Below are positions 1 to 9,402 of a DNA stretch of 64,000 nt, one piece after another. Made by a program: the position numbers and the translations under genes. Origin of the DNA: Trujillonella endophytica (lineage in GTDB: Bacteria > Actinomycetota > Actinomycetes > Mycobacteriales > Geodermatophilaceae); assembly GCF_019799905.1 (NCBI RefSeq), contig NZ_JABGCI010000003.1, positions 310,001 to 374,000 on the forward strand. Reading direction: 5' to 3'. The notes under the pieces are model-generated. The model was not told the origin of the DNA. It was given only the letters and a program-made list of their open reading frames with translations, and ran no database searches. The number at the start of each line of letters is the position of its first letter. Positions within the stretch are counted from its first letter, which is position 1.

Positions 1-148
1 ACGCCCTGCGCCGCCCTCCGCCGCACGGGCGACGACCGCGGCGGCACTCCCCCGCGCGAGGGAGGCGGTAGTCCGCCGGTGCGAGGGAGGTGGGCGGGAG
101 GCCCGGATCGCGAGGGTTGGGGCACCCACCCCGACCGAGGAGATCCTC

Positions 149-2281
149 ATGTCGCTCCCCCGCATCGCCGCCTGGTGCGCCCGCCGCCGCCGGCTCGTCC
201 TCGCCCTGTGGGCAGCCGTCCTCGTGGGCGGGATCCTCAGCGCGCCGGCTCTCTTCGAGCGGCTCTCCGACGACACCGGCTCGGTCGACGGCAGCGAGTC
301 CTCCCGCGCCTCGGAGCTGCTGCGGACCGCGGCCCCGAGCGGCGACACCATCGCCGCCGTCCTCGACGGCCGCCCCGCCGAGGAGATGCGCCCCGAGGTC
401 GACCGGCTGGCGACCGAGCTCCAGGCACTGCCCGGGGTCGCGTCGGTCGCCACCCCGTGGGCGGGCGGCGACGAGAGCCTCGTCGCCACCGACGGGGAGG
501 CGGTCGCCATCGCCGTCACCTTCGAGCCGACCCCCGCCGGTGAGGACGCCGTGGACGACGCGGCCGCCCTGCTGCGGGACGCCGACGTGCCGCGCGCCGT
601 CGTCGGCGGTGGCCCGCTGCAGGACGACGAGATGGAGGAGCAGGCCGGCAGCGACCTCGCCCGCGCCGAGATCATCTCGATGCCGATCGCGCTGGTGCTG
701 CTCGTCGTGCTGTTCGGCGGGGTCGTCGCCGCCGGCATCCCGGTCCTGGTGGCGCTGCTCGGCGTCGCGGCGACGCTGGGCGCGCTGCTGCTGGCCACCG
801 TGGTCGCGGACGTCTCGGTGTACGCGGTCAACGTCGTCACGATGCTGGGCCTGGGCCTGGCCGTCGACTACGGACTGCTGCTGGTCTCCCGCTTCCGCGA
901 GGAGAAGGCGACAGGAGCCGACGACGACACCGTGCTCCGGCGCACCTTCGCCACCGCCGGCCGCACCGTCGCCTTCTCCGGGCTGACCGTGGCCGCGGCG
1001 CTGGCCGGCCTGCTCGTCTTCCCCGACGACTTCCTCCGCTCGATGGGCCTGGCCGGCATGGCCGTCGTGCTGCTCGACCTCGTCGCGGCGCTCACGCTCG
1101 TGCCGGCGCTGCTGGCGGTGTGGGGACGGCGGATCGGCCCGGCGAGGGCCCGCGCCGCCGACGGCGGCTTCGCCCGGCTCGCCCGGCGGGTGCGGCGGCG
1201 TCCCCTGCCGGTGGTGGTCGTGGTGTCCGGGCTCCTGCTCCTGGCCGCGACGCCGTTCCTGGGCGTGCGGTTCGCCGACCCGGACGCGCGGTCGCTGCCG
1301 GAGTCGTCGGCCTCGCGCCAGCTGGCCGAGCTCGCCGACGAGCGCTTCGCCGCCGCCGCGGACGTCGACCCGGTCACGGCCGTCGTCCCGTCATCGCTGA
1401 GCGCGGCGGAGACCGCCGACTGGACCGAGCGGCTCCGCGCGCTGGACGGCGTGCGGGAGGTGTCCGTGCGATCGAGCGTGCCCGGGCTGACCGTGGTGGA
1501 CGTCGTCCCGGCCGGGGGCTCGCAGGGGGCGGTGGCGCTGCGCCTGGTGGACGACGTCCGCGCCCTCGACGGCCCAGCCGGGGTGCTCGTCACCGGGGAC
1601 GCCGCCGAGTTGGCGGACTACCAAGAGGCGCTGGGCGACCGGCTGCCGTGGATGCTCGCCGTCATCGCCGGGGCCACCACCGTGCTGCTGTTCCTCTTCA
1701 CCGGGTCGCTGGTGGTGCCGCTCAAGGCGCTCGCCCTGGGCGCGCTCAGCCTCGGCGCCAGCTTCGGCGCGCTCGTGTGGGTCTTCCAGGACGGGCACCT
1801 CGGGGCGCTCGTCGGCACGGAGGCGCTGGGCAGCCTGGCCTCCACCACCCCGGTCATCGTGCTGGCCATCGCGTTCGGGCTGTCGATGGACTACGAGGTG
1901 TTCCTGCTCGGCCGGATCGCCGAGGAGCACCGCCGCACCGGGGACAGCGACCTGGCCGTCGAGCGGGGGCTGCAGCAGACCGGGCGCATCGTGACCGCGG
2001 CCGCGGCGCTGATCGTCGTCGTCTTCGCCGGGTTCGTGGCCGGCGGGTTCTCCCCGATCAAGCAGATCGGGCTGGGGCTGGCGCTGGCCGTGGTCGTCGA
2101 CGCGACGCTGGTGCGGATGCTGCTGCTGCCCGCGGTGATGACGCTGATGGGCCGTCGCAACTGGTGGGCGCCGGCGCCGCTGCGCCGCCTGCACGAGCGG
2201 CTGGGGCTGAGCGAGGAGCCCCCGACCGCACCCACGGTGGTGGAGGCCGCCGAGCCGGACCGGGTGCCGGCCCCCGTCTGA
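149..2281 (+). CDS. MMPL/RND family transporter
   Basis: Predicted inner-membrane RND-superfamily exporter of the MMPL type, usually moving lipids or hydrophobic compounds by proton motive force. It has 710 residues. One N-terminal membrane helix (about 15-37) is followed by an extracytoplasmic loop, a helix bundle (about 175-330), a second loop and a second bundle (about 500-670), which is the duplicated RND plan. Each bundle carries the family's Asp-Tyr motif (GLAVDYGLLL and GLSMDYEVFLLG), expected to relay protons. The ATG follows GAGGAGATCCTC, a good ribosome site. It stands alone, with a strong terminator after it. The substrate cannot be read from sequence. The 148 bases before it hold no gene. 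Confidence 0.9.
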   Translation: MSLPRIAAWCARRRRLVLALWAAVLVGGILSAPALFERLSDDTGSVDGSESSRASELLRTAAPSGDTIAAVLDGRPAEEMRPEVDRLATELQALPGVASVATPWAGGDESLVATDGEAVAIAVTFEPTPAGEDAVDDAAALLRDADVPRAVVGGGPLQDDEMEEQAGSDLARAEIISMPIALVLLVVLFGGVVAAGIPVLVALLGVAATLGALLLATVVADVSVYAVNVVTMLGLGLAVDYGLLLVSRFREEKATGADDDTVLRRTFATAGRTVAFSGLTVAAALAGLLVFPDDFLRSMGLAGMAVVLLDLVAALTLVPALLAVWGRRIGPARARAADGGFARLARRVRRRPLPVVVVVSGLLLLAATPFLGVRFADPDARSLPESSASRQLAELADERFAAAADVDPVTAVVPSSLSAAETADWTERLRALDGVREVSVRSSVPGLTVVDVVPAGGSQGAVALRLVDDVRALDGPAGVLVTGDAAELADYQEALGDRLPWMLAVIAGATTVLLFLFTGSLVVPLKALALGALSLGASFGALVWVFQDGHLGALVGTEALGSLASTTPVIVLAIAFGLSMDYEVFLLGRIAEEHRRTGDSDLAVERGLQQTGRIVTAAAALIVVVFAGFVAGGFSPIKQIGLGLALAVVVDATLVRMLLLPAVMTLMGRRNWWAPAPLRRLHERLGLSEEPPTAPTVVEAAEPDRVPAPV

Positions 2282-2291
2282 GCGTCGAACA

Positions 2292-2328
2292 CGAGAGGCC
2301 CACGTCCGTCGCGGACGTGGGCCTCTCG
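2292..2328 (+). terminator. Strong hairpin terminator after MMPL gene
   Basis: Perfect 17-bp inverted repeat (2292-2308 and 2312-2328) with a 3-nt loop, lying 10 nt after the MMPL stop and before the 3' end of the convergent sigma factor gene, so it may serve both. There is no clear U tract, as is common in high G+C actinobacteria. The GAGAGGCCC/GGGCCTCTC ends recur in the hairpin at 17397-17433. Confidence 0.8.
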
Positions 2329-2347
2329 GGTGCAGCGGTCCGGGTGG

Positions 2348-3346
2348 TCAGGCCGCGGGCTCGGGCTCCAGTGCCGCGGGCAGTCCCATCTTCACGAAGA
2401 GGCCGGTGTCGAGGTCGAGGAAGCTGGAGATGTGGGCGATCTGCCCGTCGACCACCTCGAGCACGTGCAGCGCCCACGGCACGTGGCCGCCACCCTCGGT
2501 CGGGCGGTACTGGGCGAACGCCGGGGATCCGTTGGCGCTGACCTCGATCAGGCGCGAGTTCCGGCACGCCGAGCCCGGGCCCAGCATCCACGTGCCGATG
2601 TCCTCGCGGCCGCGCAGCCACATCTCGAACGGCGGCATGTGCTGCGTCGCGTCCTCCCGCAGCAGCGCCACGAACGCCTCGATGTCGTAGCGCAGGAAGG
2701 CGTCGGTGTAGCGGTCGAGCAGGTCGCGGTGGTCGGCGTCGAGCGGGCGGTCGTCGAGCTCGCCGCCGACGGCCGCCAGGGTGGCCCGCGCCCGCTGGAG
2801 GGCGCTGTTGACCGACGCGACCGTCGACTCCAGCAGGGTGGCGACCTCCTCGGCCCGCCAGCGCAGCACGTCGCGCAGCAGCAGCACGGCGCGCTGCCGC
2901 GGCGGCAGGTGCTGCAGCGCGGCCACGAACGCCAGCCGGATCGACTCCCGGGCCACGGCCTGCTCGGCCGGGTCGGCGTCCTCCGGCACGACCTGGCGGT
3001 CGAGCACCGGCTCCACCCACGCGTCGGCCGGCTTCTTGGCCGCCAGCGACGCCTCCACCGGCGACCACGACGTGCCCGACAGGTCCATCGGCAGCGCCCG
3101 CCGCTTCCGGCCGTTGAGCTGGTCCAGGCACACGTTGGTGGCGATCCGGTACAGCCACGAGCGCAGCGCCGAGCGGCCCTCGAAGTCGGACAGGCCGCGC
3201 CAGGCCCGGACCATCGTCTCCTGCACCGCGTCCTCGGCGTCGAAGGAGGAGCCGAGCATGCGGTAGCAGTAGCCGGTGAGCTCGCGGCGGTGCTCCATCA
3301 GTCGCGGGTCGAGCTCGCCGGTCTGGCCGGGCAGGACGGTCGTCAC
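2348..3346 (-). CDS. ECF sigma factor with SnoaL-like C-terminal domain (SigG-like)
   Basis: Alternative RNA polymerase sigma factor of 332 residues. Region 2 lies at about residues 15-90 (YCYRMLGSSFDAEDAVQET, then WLYRIATNVCLDQL). Region 4 lies at about 150-205 (LQHLPPRQRAVLLLRDVL and a helix-turn-helix). A SnoaL/NTF2-like domain at about 215-325 replaces an anti-sigma partner, as in SigG and SigJ type factors, where such domains modulate activity. No separate anti-sigma gene is seen. Start GTG with CAGGAGGAGAGCC upstream. It lies 72 nt downstream of, and in the same direction as, the lipoprotein gene, so the two may be co-transcribed. Its targets are unknown. Confidence 0.9.
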   Translation of the reverse strand: MTTVLPGQTGELDPRLMEHRRELTGYCYRMLGSSFDAEDAVQETMVRAWRGLSDFEGRSALRSWLYRIATNVCLDQLNGRKRRALPMDLSGTSWSPVEASLAAKKPADAWVEPVLDRQVVPEDADPAEQAVARESIRLAFVAALQHLPPRQRAVLLLRDVLRWRAEEVATLLESTVASVNSALQRARATLAAVGGELDDRPLDADHRDLLDRYTDAFLRYDIEAFVALLREDATQHMPPFEMWLRGREDIGTWMLGPGSACRNSRLIEVSANGSPAFAQYRPTEGGGHVPWALHVLEVVDGQIAHISSFLDLDTGLFVKMGLPAALEPEPAA

Positions 3347-3418
3347 GGCTCTCCTCCTGGTGGTCGCTGGCGGAGCGCCAGCTCACCACAGGTGGCCGAC
3401 AGAACGGGAGTCCTCGTC

Positions 3419-5062
3419 CTACTGGTAGCTGACCAACTCCGGAACGGGGACGACCTGCGCCACCGTCTCCTCGGGCGTGAGCATCGGCTGGTCCTCGTCG
3501 ATGAAGTTCTTCCACCCCCACCAGACCGGCGGCGCGCCCTGGCGCAGCGCCTGCCAGGTGCCCTGCTTGGCGCCCTGACCGCCCTGTCCGTCGGCGTGGA
3601 TGAGCACCGCCAGCTCGTCACGGGAGACGTCGAGCCGCTCCCGGCCCGGGATCATGTCGAGCCGGAACTGGTGGAGCACCAGCAGCTTCTGCGGCAGCCC
3701 GTTCTCCCGGGTGAGGTCGGCCAGCCAGGTGACGACCCGGTTGACCTCCTCGACGTCCACCGAGCCGATCTGGGTCAGGTGCACCTCGTTCGGGGCCAGC
3801 CGCCACTCCGGGTCCAGGGCGAGCCCGACGTGCGGCAGCTCCAGCAGCGGCCGGTACAGCTCGGCCTGGGTGACGAAGTCGGTCCGGCCCGGCTGGAGGT
3901 CGAGGAACACGTAGATCCCCGCCTCGCCCGCCGCCTCGACCCAGGGGCGGAGCACCTCGATGTCGGCCTCGGTGGAGTAGTTGCCGTCGGCGCCGGGGAA
4001 CTCCGACGCCACGGTCGCGATGATCTCGAAGGCGGGGACGACGGGGACGTCGACCAGCGGCTCGTACGGCGCGGCGTACTGCCGGGCCCGGTCGATCGCG
4101 CCGGCGACGTCCTGCTCGCCGAGCAGCCCGAGCGCGCCCGTTCCCGGGTGGCCGTAGAGCGCGATCAGCATCCGGCCCGGGAACAGCGTCTGGCCGCCAC
4201 CGGGCAGCTCCACGCCGGACGCGGCGGTGTCCAGCTTCCAGTCCAGGCCCTCCTCGGCGGCGAGGTCGGCGCCCAGCGCCACCACCGCCGCGGGCTCGCT
4301 CTCCCGGAGCAGCGCGACCAGGTCGGCCGAGGCACGCGGATCGGTGGCCCCGCCGGTCACCTGCACCTGCGCCCCGGCCGCGCGGGCGGTCGCGACCGCG
4401 GCGAGCGTCTCGGGGCTGCCGGTGGTGAGCACCAGGGTGTCGGTCAGCGGCTCGGCGCGGTCGACGTCGGGCAGCCGCCCGTCGCCGCCGTCGTCGTCGG
4501 GCCCTCCGCCCTCCGGCACGAGCGCGACCGGCTGCTCCGGGTCCAGCGCGGCGACGGCGGCGACCGCGGCGTCGTCGGCCACCTCCTCGGCGTCGCCGAG
4601 GTCGAGCCCGGTCGCGCCCTCGACGGCACCCGGGTCGGCCGCGACGGCGACCACCTCGACGCCGGCGTCCTCGGCGGTGGCCTCGCCGACGGCGAGCACG
4701 GTGGTCGCGCCCAGCCGCTCGATCTCCTCGGCCGCCACGCTGCCGTCGCCGGGGGCCTCCAGCAGGAGGGGGACGCCGAGCCCGGCCGCGGCCGAGGCGC
4801 CGAGCAGCTCGCCGGCCCGGTCGCCGTCCTGCGCCACCACGGCGACCTCCGCCCGGTCGAACAGCAACCGGCTGGCCGCGGCGGCCGCGGCCACGGGGTC
4901 GGTCTCGCCGACCACCGTGAGTCGTTGCTCCGGGGTCACCGTGCCGACGACGGCGGGACCGTCGGAGCTGTCCGGCTGATCCGGCTCGTCGGTGTCCCCG
5001 CTCGAGCAGGCGCCCACCAGCACCACGGTGGCCACCCCGGCAGCCCAGACCCTCATGCGCAC
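3419..5062 (-). CDS. Lipoprotein with cell-wall-binding-repeat-like N-terminal domain
   Basis: Exported lipoprotein of 547 residues. The signal peptide ends in the lipobox VLVGAC at about residues 14-19, followed by an Asp/Ser-rich linker. The first half (about 40-290) alternates short strand and helix units such as RLTVVGETDPVAAAAAASRL and TTVLAVGEA, resembling cell-wall-binding repeat 2 modules. The second half (about 300-540) has a TIM-barrel look (FEIIATVASEF, GIYVFLDLQPG, HVGLALDPEWRL), suggesting a glycosidase-like or binding fold without assignable catalysis. The GTG at 5062 is chosen because GGGAGG lies 8 nt upstream; an ATG at 5056 is the alternative. The 245-nt gap to the divergent kinase presumably holds both promoters. 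Confidence 0.75.
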   Translation of the reverse strand: MRMRVWAAGVATVVLVGACSSGDTDEPDQPDSSDGPAVVGTVTPEQRLTVVGETDPVAAAAAASRLLFDRAEVAVVAQDGDRAGELLGASAAAGLGVPLLLEAPGDGSVAAEEIERLGATTVLAVGEATAEDAGVEVVAVAADPGAVEGATGLDLGDAEEVADDAAVAAVAALDPEQPVALVPEGGGPDDDGGDGRLPDVDRAEPLTDTLVLTTGSPETLAAVATARAAGAQVQVTGGATDPRASADLVALLRESEPAAVVALGADLAAEEGLDWKLDTAASGVELPGGGQTLFPGRMLIALYGHPGTGALGLLGEQDVAGAIDRARQYAAPYEPLVDVPVVPAFEIIATVASEFPGADGNYSTEADIEVLRPWVEAAGEAGIYVFLDLQPGRTDFVTQAELYRPLLELPHVGLALDPEWRLAPNEVHLTQIGSVDVEEVNRVVTWLADLTRENGLPQKLLVLHQFRLDMIPGRERLDVSRDELAVLIHADGQGGQGAKQGTWQALRQGAPPVWWGWKNFIDEDQPMLTPEETVAQVVPVPELVSYQ

Positions 5063-5307
5063 GACAGCAACCTCCCCCGGCCCGCGTCGGACGCGGCTCG
5101 GTCGCCGACGCCGTCCCCGGAGCCGACACCGACCCTAACGAGCACCCGTCCGGAGCACCGGTCCTGGACACCGATTCCCCTCCCCGGGAGCATCGGCGGG
5201 GCAATGGACGCCCAGCCCCGCACCGCCCGGCCGTCGGGCCAGCCCGACACCCGACCGACCGGTTGGCGGGATCGGCCCGGGGCGATCGCCGCAGCAGGCT
5301 CGACGTC

Positions 5308-6629
5308 ATGAGCACAGGCATGACGACCGAGACCCTCCAGCTGCCCGCGCCGGCCCCGCCCGCCCCGGCCGAGCGGCGCCGCGGCCTGCTGCGGCAGCTC
5401 GGCGTGGACACCGGGTACGCGCTCGCCTCGTTCCCGCTGGCGATCGTCGCCTTCGTCGTCGTCGTCACCGGGATCTCCGTCGGCGCGGGACTGCTGGTGA
5501 TCTGGGTCGGTGTGGCCGTCCTGGCCCTGACCCTCGTCGCGGCCCGGGGGCTGGCGACCGCCCAGCGCGCGTGGCTGCCGGCCGTGCTGCGCCGGGAACT
5601 GCCCCGTCCGGGCTACCGGCGGGCCGAGGGCACTGCGCTGCGCCGGCTGCTCACCCCGCTGCGCGACGCGCAGTGCTGGCTGGACGCCCTGCACGCGCTG
5701 GTCCGCTTCCCGTTCGCGATCCTGGCGTTCGTCGTCACGGTGACCTGCTGGTCGATCGCCCTGGGCGGGCTCACCTACGGCGCTTGGGACTGGTCGCTGC
5801 CCGACGCCAGCACCGATCCGGACAACGAGGACCTGCTGGAGCTGCTGGGCCAGGAGAGCACCGCCGGCCGGCGGATCCTCTTCTACGCGCTGGTCGGCCT
5901 GGTGTTCGCGCTGCTGCTGCCGTTCGCCGTCCGCGGCGTTGCGCTGCTGCAGGCGCTGGTCGGCCGGGCCCTGCTCACCTCCCGGGCCGCCGCGCAGGAG
6001 CAGATCGACCGGGCCACGCAGGGCCGGGACGCCGCCGTCGCCGCCGAGGCCGTCGCCCTGCGCCGGCTCGAGCGCGACATCCACGACGGCCCGCAGCAGC
6101 ACCTGGTCCGCCTCGGCATGGACCTGGCCCGCGCGCAGCGTCAGCTCGACCGCGACCCGGCCGCGGCCCGCACCACCCTGTCGGAGGCCGGCGTCCTGGC
6201 CCGCGAGGCGCTGGAGGACCTGCGCGCCCTCTCCCGCGGCATCGCCCCGCCGGTGCTGGCCGACCGCGGCCTGGCCGCCGCGCTCGCCGCGCTGGCCGCC
6301 CGCTCGCCGGTGCCCGTGGAGCTCGCCGTCGACCTGCCCGAGGAGCGGCTGGCCCCCGCGGTGGAGAACACCGCCTACTTCGTGGTGAGCGAGGCGCTGG
6401 CCAACGTGGCCAAGCACAGCGGCGCGGACGTCTGCCGGGTCGCGGTCGGCCGGGACGGCGGGGTGCCCGAGTGGTGGTCGAGGACGACGGCGCCGGCGGC
6501 GCGGTGGCCGCCCCCGGGCACGGCCTGGCCGGCCTCGCGGACCGGCTGCGCGCGGCCGACGGCGTGCTCACCGTGGACAGCCCGCGCGGCGGCCCGACCC
6601 GGCTGACCGCGGAGGTGCCGGAGGCGTGA
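5308..6629 (+). pseudogene. NarL-partner sensor histidine kinase, frameshifted in ATPase domain
   Basis: Membrane sensor kinase expected to phosphorylate the adjacent regulator. It has three or four membrane segments (about residues 35-75, 130-165 and 190-220), then a HisKA_3 dimerisation domain with the phospho-acceptor in ERDIHDGPQQH, then a HATPase domain with an N-box (SEALANVAKHSG). At about 6463-6468 the reading frame breaks. In the first frame the protein runs on as nonsense to 6606. One base back, the frame reads VVVEDDGAGG, GHGLAGLADRL and TRLTAEVPEA, the normal end of the domain, and stops at 6629. One base appears to be missing, either a real mutation or a sequencing error. The restored stop overlaps the regulator start, as expected for a coupled pair. 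Confidence 0.85.
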
Positions 6630-7273
6630 TGCGCGTCGTGCTCGCCGAGGACTCCGTGCTGCTCCGGGAGGGCCTGGTCCGCCTCCTGGAGGAGGCGGGG
6701 ACCGAGGTCGTCGCGGCCGTCGGGGACGGCCCGTCGCTGGTGCGGGCGGTCGTGGAGCTGCGCCCCGACGTCGCCGTCGTCGACGTCCGGATGCCGCCGA
6801 CGCACACCGACGAGGGGCTGCGGGCCGCCGTCGAGGCCCGCGCCGCGGCCCCCGGGACGGCGGTCCTCGTGCTCTCCCAGTACGTCGAGGTCGCCTACGC
6901 CGACGAGCTGCTCGCCGACGGCCGCGGCGGGGTCGGCTACCTGCTCAAGGACCGGGTGGCCGACCTCGACCAGTTCATGGCCGCGCTGGACGACGTCGTG
7001 GCCGGCGGCACGGTGCTCGACCCCCAGGTGGTGGCGCAACTGTTCGCCCGTCGGCGGGCCGACGACCCGGTGCGGCGGCTGACGCGGCGGGAGCGCGAGG
7101 TGCTCGGCCTGATCGCCGAGGGGCACTCCAACGCCGCGATCGCCCGGCTGCTCGTGGTCACCCCGGGCGCGGTGGAGAAGCACACCCAGCGGCTGTTCGC
7201 CAAGCTGGACCTGGCCCCCGACGAGGACCGCAACAGCCGGGTCATGGCGACCCTCGCCTACCTGCGCAGCTGA
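6629..7273 (+). CDS. NarL/FixJ-family response regulator
   Basis: Two-component transcription regulator of 214 residues. The receiver domain (1-125) starts MRVVLAEDS with the acidic pocket, has the phospho-acceptor Asp in VVDVRMPP and the conserved Lys in YLLKDRV. A LuxR-type helix-turn-helix lies at about 148-210 (LTRREREVLGLIAEGHSN). The ATG at 6629 overlaps the restored kinase stop (TGATG); a GTG at 6626 is also possible. If the kinase really is broken, the regulator may be uncoupled or fed by another donor. The stop is 1 nt from the end of the convergent MmcQ gene. Confidence 0.92.
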   Translation: MRVVLAEDSVLLREGLVRLLEEAGTEVVAAVGDGPSLVRAVVELRPDVAVVDVRMPPTHTDEGLRAAVEARAAAPGTAVLVLSQYVEVAYADELLADGRGGVGYLLKDRVADLDQFMAALDDVVAGGTVLDPQVVAQLFARRRADDPVRRLTRREREVLGLIAEGHSNAAIARLLVVTPGAVEKHTQRLFAKLDLAPDEDRNSRVMATLAYLRS

Positions 7274-7274
7274 C

Positions 7275-7622
7275 TCACCCGTCCGCGGCGTCGAAGGCGG
7301 CGCGCAGCCGGGCGGGCGCCCGCAGCCGCCACGCCTCGGTCAGCAGCTCGGCCAGCTCGGCCCGCTCGACGGCCGCGAGGTCCACGACGACCATCGTCGA
7401 GTTCCGGTAGTGGTGCGGGACGGAGAAGACGCCGGGCCGCTCGGCCGCCAGCGACCGGTTCTCCCCCTCGGCCAGCCGGATCGCCACCCAGGTCTCCTCC
7501 GGCGGCATCGAGGCGAAGATCTTGTCCTTCACCCGCAGGCACGCCATGTCCCACGCGGGCCGCTCGGTGGCCTCGGGCAGCGCGAGCGCGATGGCCCGGA
7601 CGTCGGCGGGCGTGGTCGGCAC
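7275..7622 (-). CDS. MmcQ/YjbR family protein
   Basis: Small cytoplasmic protein of 115 residues in the MmcQ/YjbR (CyaY-like fold) family, often described as DNA-binding, though its biochemical role is poorly known. Family features seen are the N-terminal ALALPEATERPAW, the central FRVKDKIFAS-like stretch (CLRVKDKIFASM), and HYRNSTMVVVDL. The start is a GTG at 7622 that overlaps the end of the upstream MarR-type gene, so the two are probably translated together. Confidence 0.85.
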   Translation of the reverse strand: MPTTPADVRAIALALPEATERPAWDMACLRVKDKIFASMPPEETWVAIRLAEGENRSLAAERPGVFSVPHHYRNSTMVVVDLAAVERAELAELLTEAWRLRAPARLRAAFDAADG

Positions 7623-7626
7623 GGCG

Positions 7627-8046
7627 TCAGGCCTCCCGGCCCAGGGCCCGCTCGACGTTCTCCGCCATCCGGCGGAGCACCGCGACGGTGCGCTCGTACT
7701 CCTCCCGCGACAGCCCGTCGGCCGCGTGCCGGCGCACCCGGCCGATCGACCGCTCCAGCCGCTCGTGCGCGGTCCGGCCCTCCGCGGTGAGTGCGAGCGG
7801 CCCGGTCGAGCGGTCCACCCAGCCGCGGCCGAACAGGTCCGCGGCGACGGCCGGGACGTCCCCGGGGAAGTCGGCCAGCGCATGCGCCAGCGCCGTCTCG
7901 TCGGCCGGTGCCTCCGACAGCGTGTGCAGCACCTGCCAGTGCCGTCGGGTCAACCCCTCGCCGGCGACGGCGCCGTCCACCACGTCCTCCAGCAGGGCGT
8001 CGAGGTGCTTGACCCACCACCCGATGGGCCGCTGCGCCGGATCCAT
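7627..8046 (-). CDS. MarR-like winged-helix regulator
   Basis: Putative transcriptional regulator of 139 residues with a MarR-type winged-helix outline: N-terminal helix with WVKHLDALLEDVVDGAV, recognition region TRRHWQVLHTLSEAPADETA, wing VDRSTGPLALTAEGRTAHERL and a C-terminal dimerisation helix. Proteins of this kind bind palindromes near their own promoter, but no operator is evident here. The ATG at 8046 is preferred because AGGA lies 8 nt upstream; an ATG at 8055 would add three residues. It is probably in an operon with the MmcQ gene. The divergent Eis gene starts about 105 nt away. Confidence 0.8.
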   Translation of the reverse strand: MDPAQRPIGWWVKHLDALLEDVVDGAVAGEGLTRRHWQVLHTLSEAPADETALAHALADFPGDVPAVAADLFGRGWVDRSTGPLALTAEGRTAHERLERSIGRVRRHAADGLSREEYERTVAVLRRMAENVERALGREA

Positions 8047-8151
8047 GGGCGGCATCCTGGCACCGCCGGGGCCCGGACGACGACCGGAAGTCCCCGGTGA
8101 ACTGGGGGAACCCGTTGGCGGGCTGTCGGTGGAGGCCGGTAGACACGAGCC

Positions 8152-9396
8152 GTGGACGACCTCACCGCCCGGCTGCGCCCGGCGACCGCCGCGGAATGGC
8201 CCGCCTTCGCGAAGGCCATGTCGGCCGGCTTCGGCAAGGACGCGTCGGCCGCGTGGCTGGAGGCACCACCCGCCCTCGCGGAGATGGACCGCTCGCTGAG
8301 CTTGTGGGACGGCGACCGCGTGGCGGCCACGGCCGGCATCTACAGCCGCGAGCTGACCGTGCCCGGCGCCGTCGTCCCCTGTGCCGGCGTGACCTGGGTG
8401 ACCGTCTCCCCCACCCACCGCCGCCGCGGCGTCCTCACCGCGATCATGCGCCGGCAGCTCACCGAGCTGCACGAGCAGGAGCGGGAGCCGGTGGCGGCGC
8501 TGTGGGCGTCGGAGGGGTCGATCTACGGCCGCTTCGGCTACGCCCCGGCCGCCGTGCGCGGCGGGCTCACCGGCCGCACGCCCGAGCTCGCCCTGCGGCC
8601 GGACGTCGACCTCGGCCCGGGCACGGTGACCCCCGCGTCCCCGGAGGACTACCGCGCGGCCGCGGTCCGGGTGCACGAGCAGGTCCGCCGCTTCGTGCCC
8701 GGGAACCTGGCGCGGCCGAGCGCATGGTGGGACCGGCTGATGGAGGACCCGCCGGAGCGCCGCGGCGGCGCCACCGCCCGGCGGTACCTGCTGCACACCG
8801 AGCCCGACGGCACGGTCACCGGCTACGCCTCCTTCCGGGTCACGGGCGCCTGGGACGACGACACGGGGAGGCCGGAGGGCACCGTGGCGGTCGAGGAGGT
8901 GCGGGCCCTCGGGACCCCGGCCTACGCCGCGCTGTGGCGGTACCTGCTGTCGATCGACCTCGTGCGCACCGTGCGGGCGCGGACGGCGTCGGTGGACGAC
9001 CCGATCCGGTACCTGGTCGCCGATCCGCGGGCCCTGCACGTCCGGCCGGTGGACTCGCTGTGGGTGCGGCTGGTCGACGTCGGCCGGGCCCTGGCCGCCC
9101 GCCGCTACCCCACCCCGATCAACCTGGTGTTCGAGGTGCGCGACCCGTTCTGCCCCTGGAACGACGGGCGCTGGGCGCTCACCGCCCACCCCGCCGGCGG
9201 GTTCTGCGCCCCGACCGACAGCGACCCCGACCTCGTGCTCGGCATCGAGGAGCTGTCCGCCGCCTACCTGGGCGGGGTCTCGCTCGCGACGCTGCAGGCC
9301 GCCGGCCGGGTCACGGAGGTCAGCCCGGGCGCGGTCACCCTCGCCGCGACCGCGTTCTCCTGGCCGGTCACCGCGTGGTGCCCGGACGACTTCTAG
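8152..9396 (+). CDS. Eis-like GNAT N-acetyltransferase
   Basis: Acetyltransferase of 414 residues in the Eis family, which transfers acetyl from acetyl-CoA to amines; some members acetylate aminoglycosides at several positions. The N-terminal GNAT domain carries the acetyl-CoA loop (VSPTHRRRGVLTAIM, about residues 84-100) and EGSIYGRFGYAPA, which holds the tyrosine used as general acid in this family. A second degenerate GNAT region and a C-terminal SCP2-like domain follow. The protein ends in Phe (CPDDF), matching the terminal carboxylate used as catalytic base. Start GTG. Physiological substrate unknown. Confidence 0.88.
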   Translation: MDDLTARLRPATAAEWPAFAKAMSAGFGKDASAAWLEAPPALAEMDRSLSLWDGDRVAATAGIYSRELTVPGAVVPCAGVTWVTVSPTHRRRGVLTAIMRRQLTELHEQEREPVAALWASEGSIYGRFGYAPAAVRGGLTGRTPELALRPDVDLGPGTVTPASPEDYRAAAVRVHEQVRRFVPGNLARPSAWWDRLMEDPPERRGGATARRYLLHTEPDGTVTGYASFRVTGAWDDDTGRPEGTVAVEEVRALGTPAYAALWRYLLSIDLVRTVRARTASVDDPIRYLVADPRALHVRPVDSLWVRLVDVGRALAARRYPTPINLVFEVRDPFCPWNDGRWALTAHPAGGFCAPTDSDPDLVLGIEELSAAYLGGVSLATLQAAGRVTEVSPGAVTLAATAFSWPVTAWCPDDF

Positions 9397-9402
9397 GCCG
9401 CT

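Noticed and set aside
2330..5311. A 993-codon plus-strand open frame across the sigma factor and lipoprotein genes
   Set aside because: Composition is the reverse shadow of two convincing minus-strand genes; no domain is recognisable.
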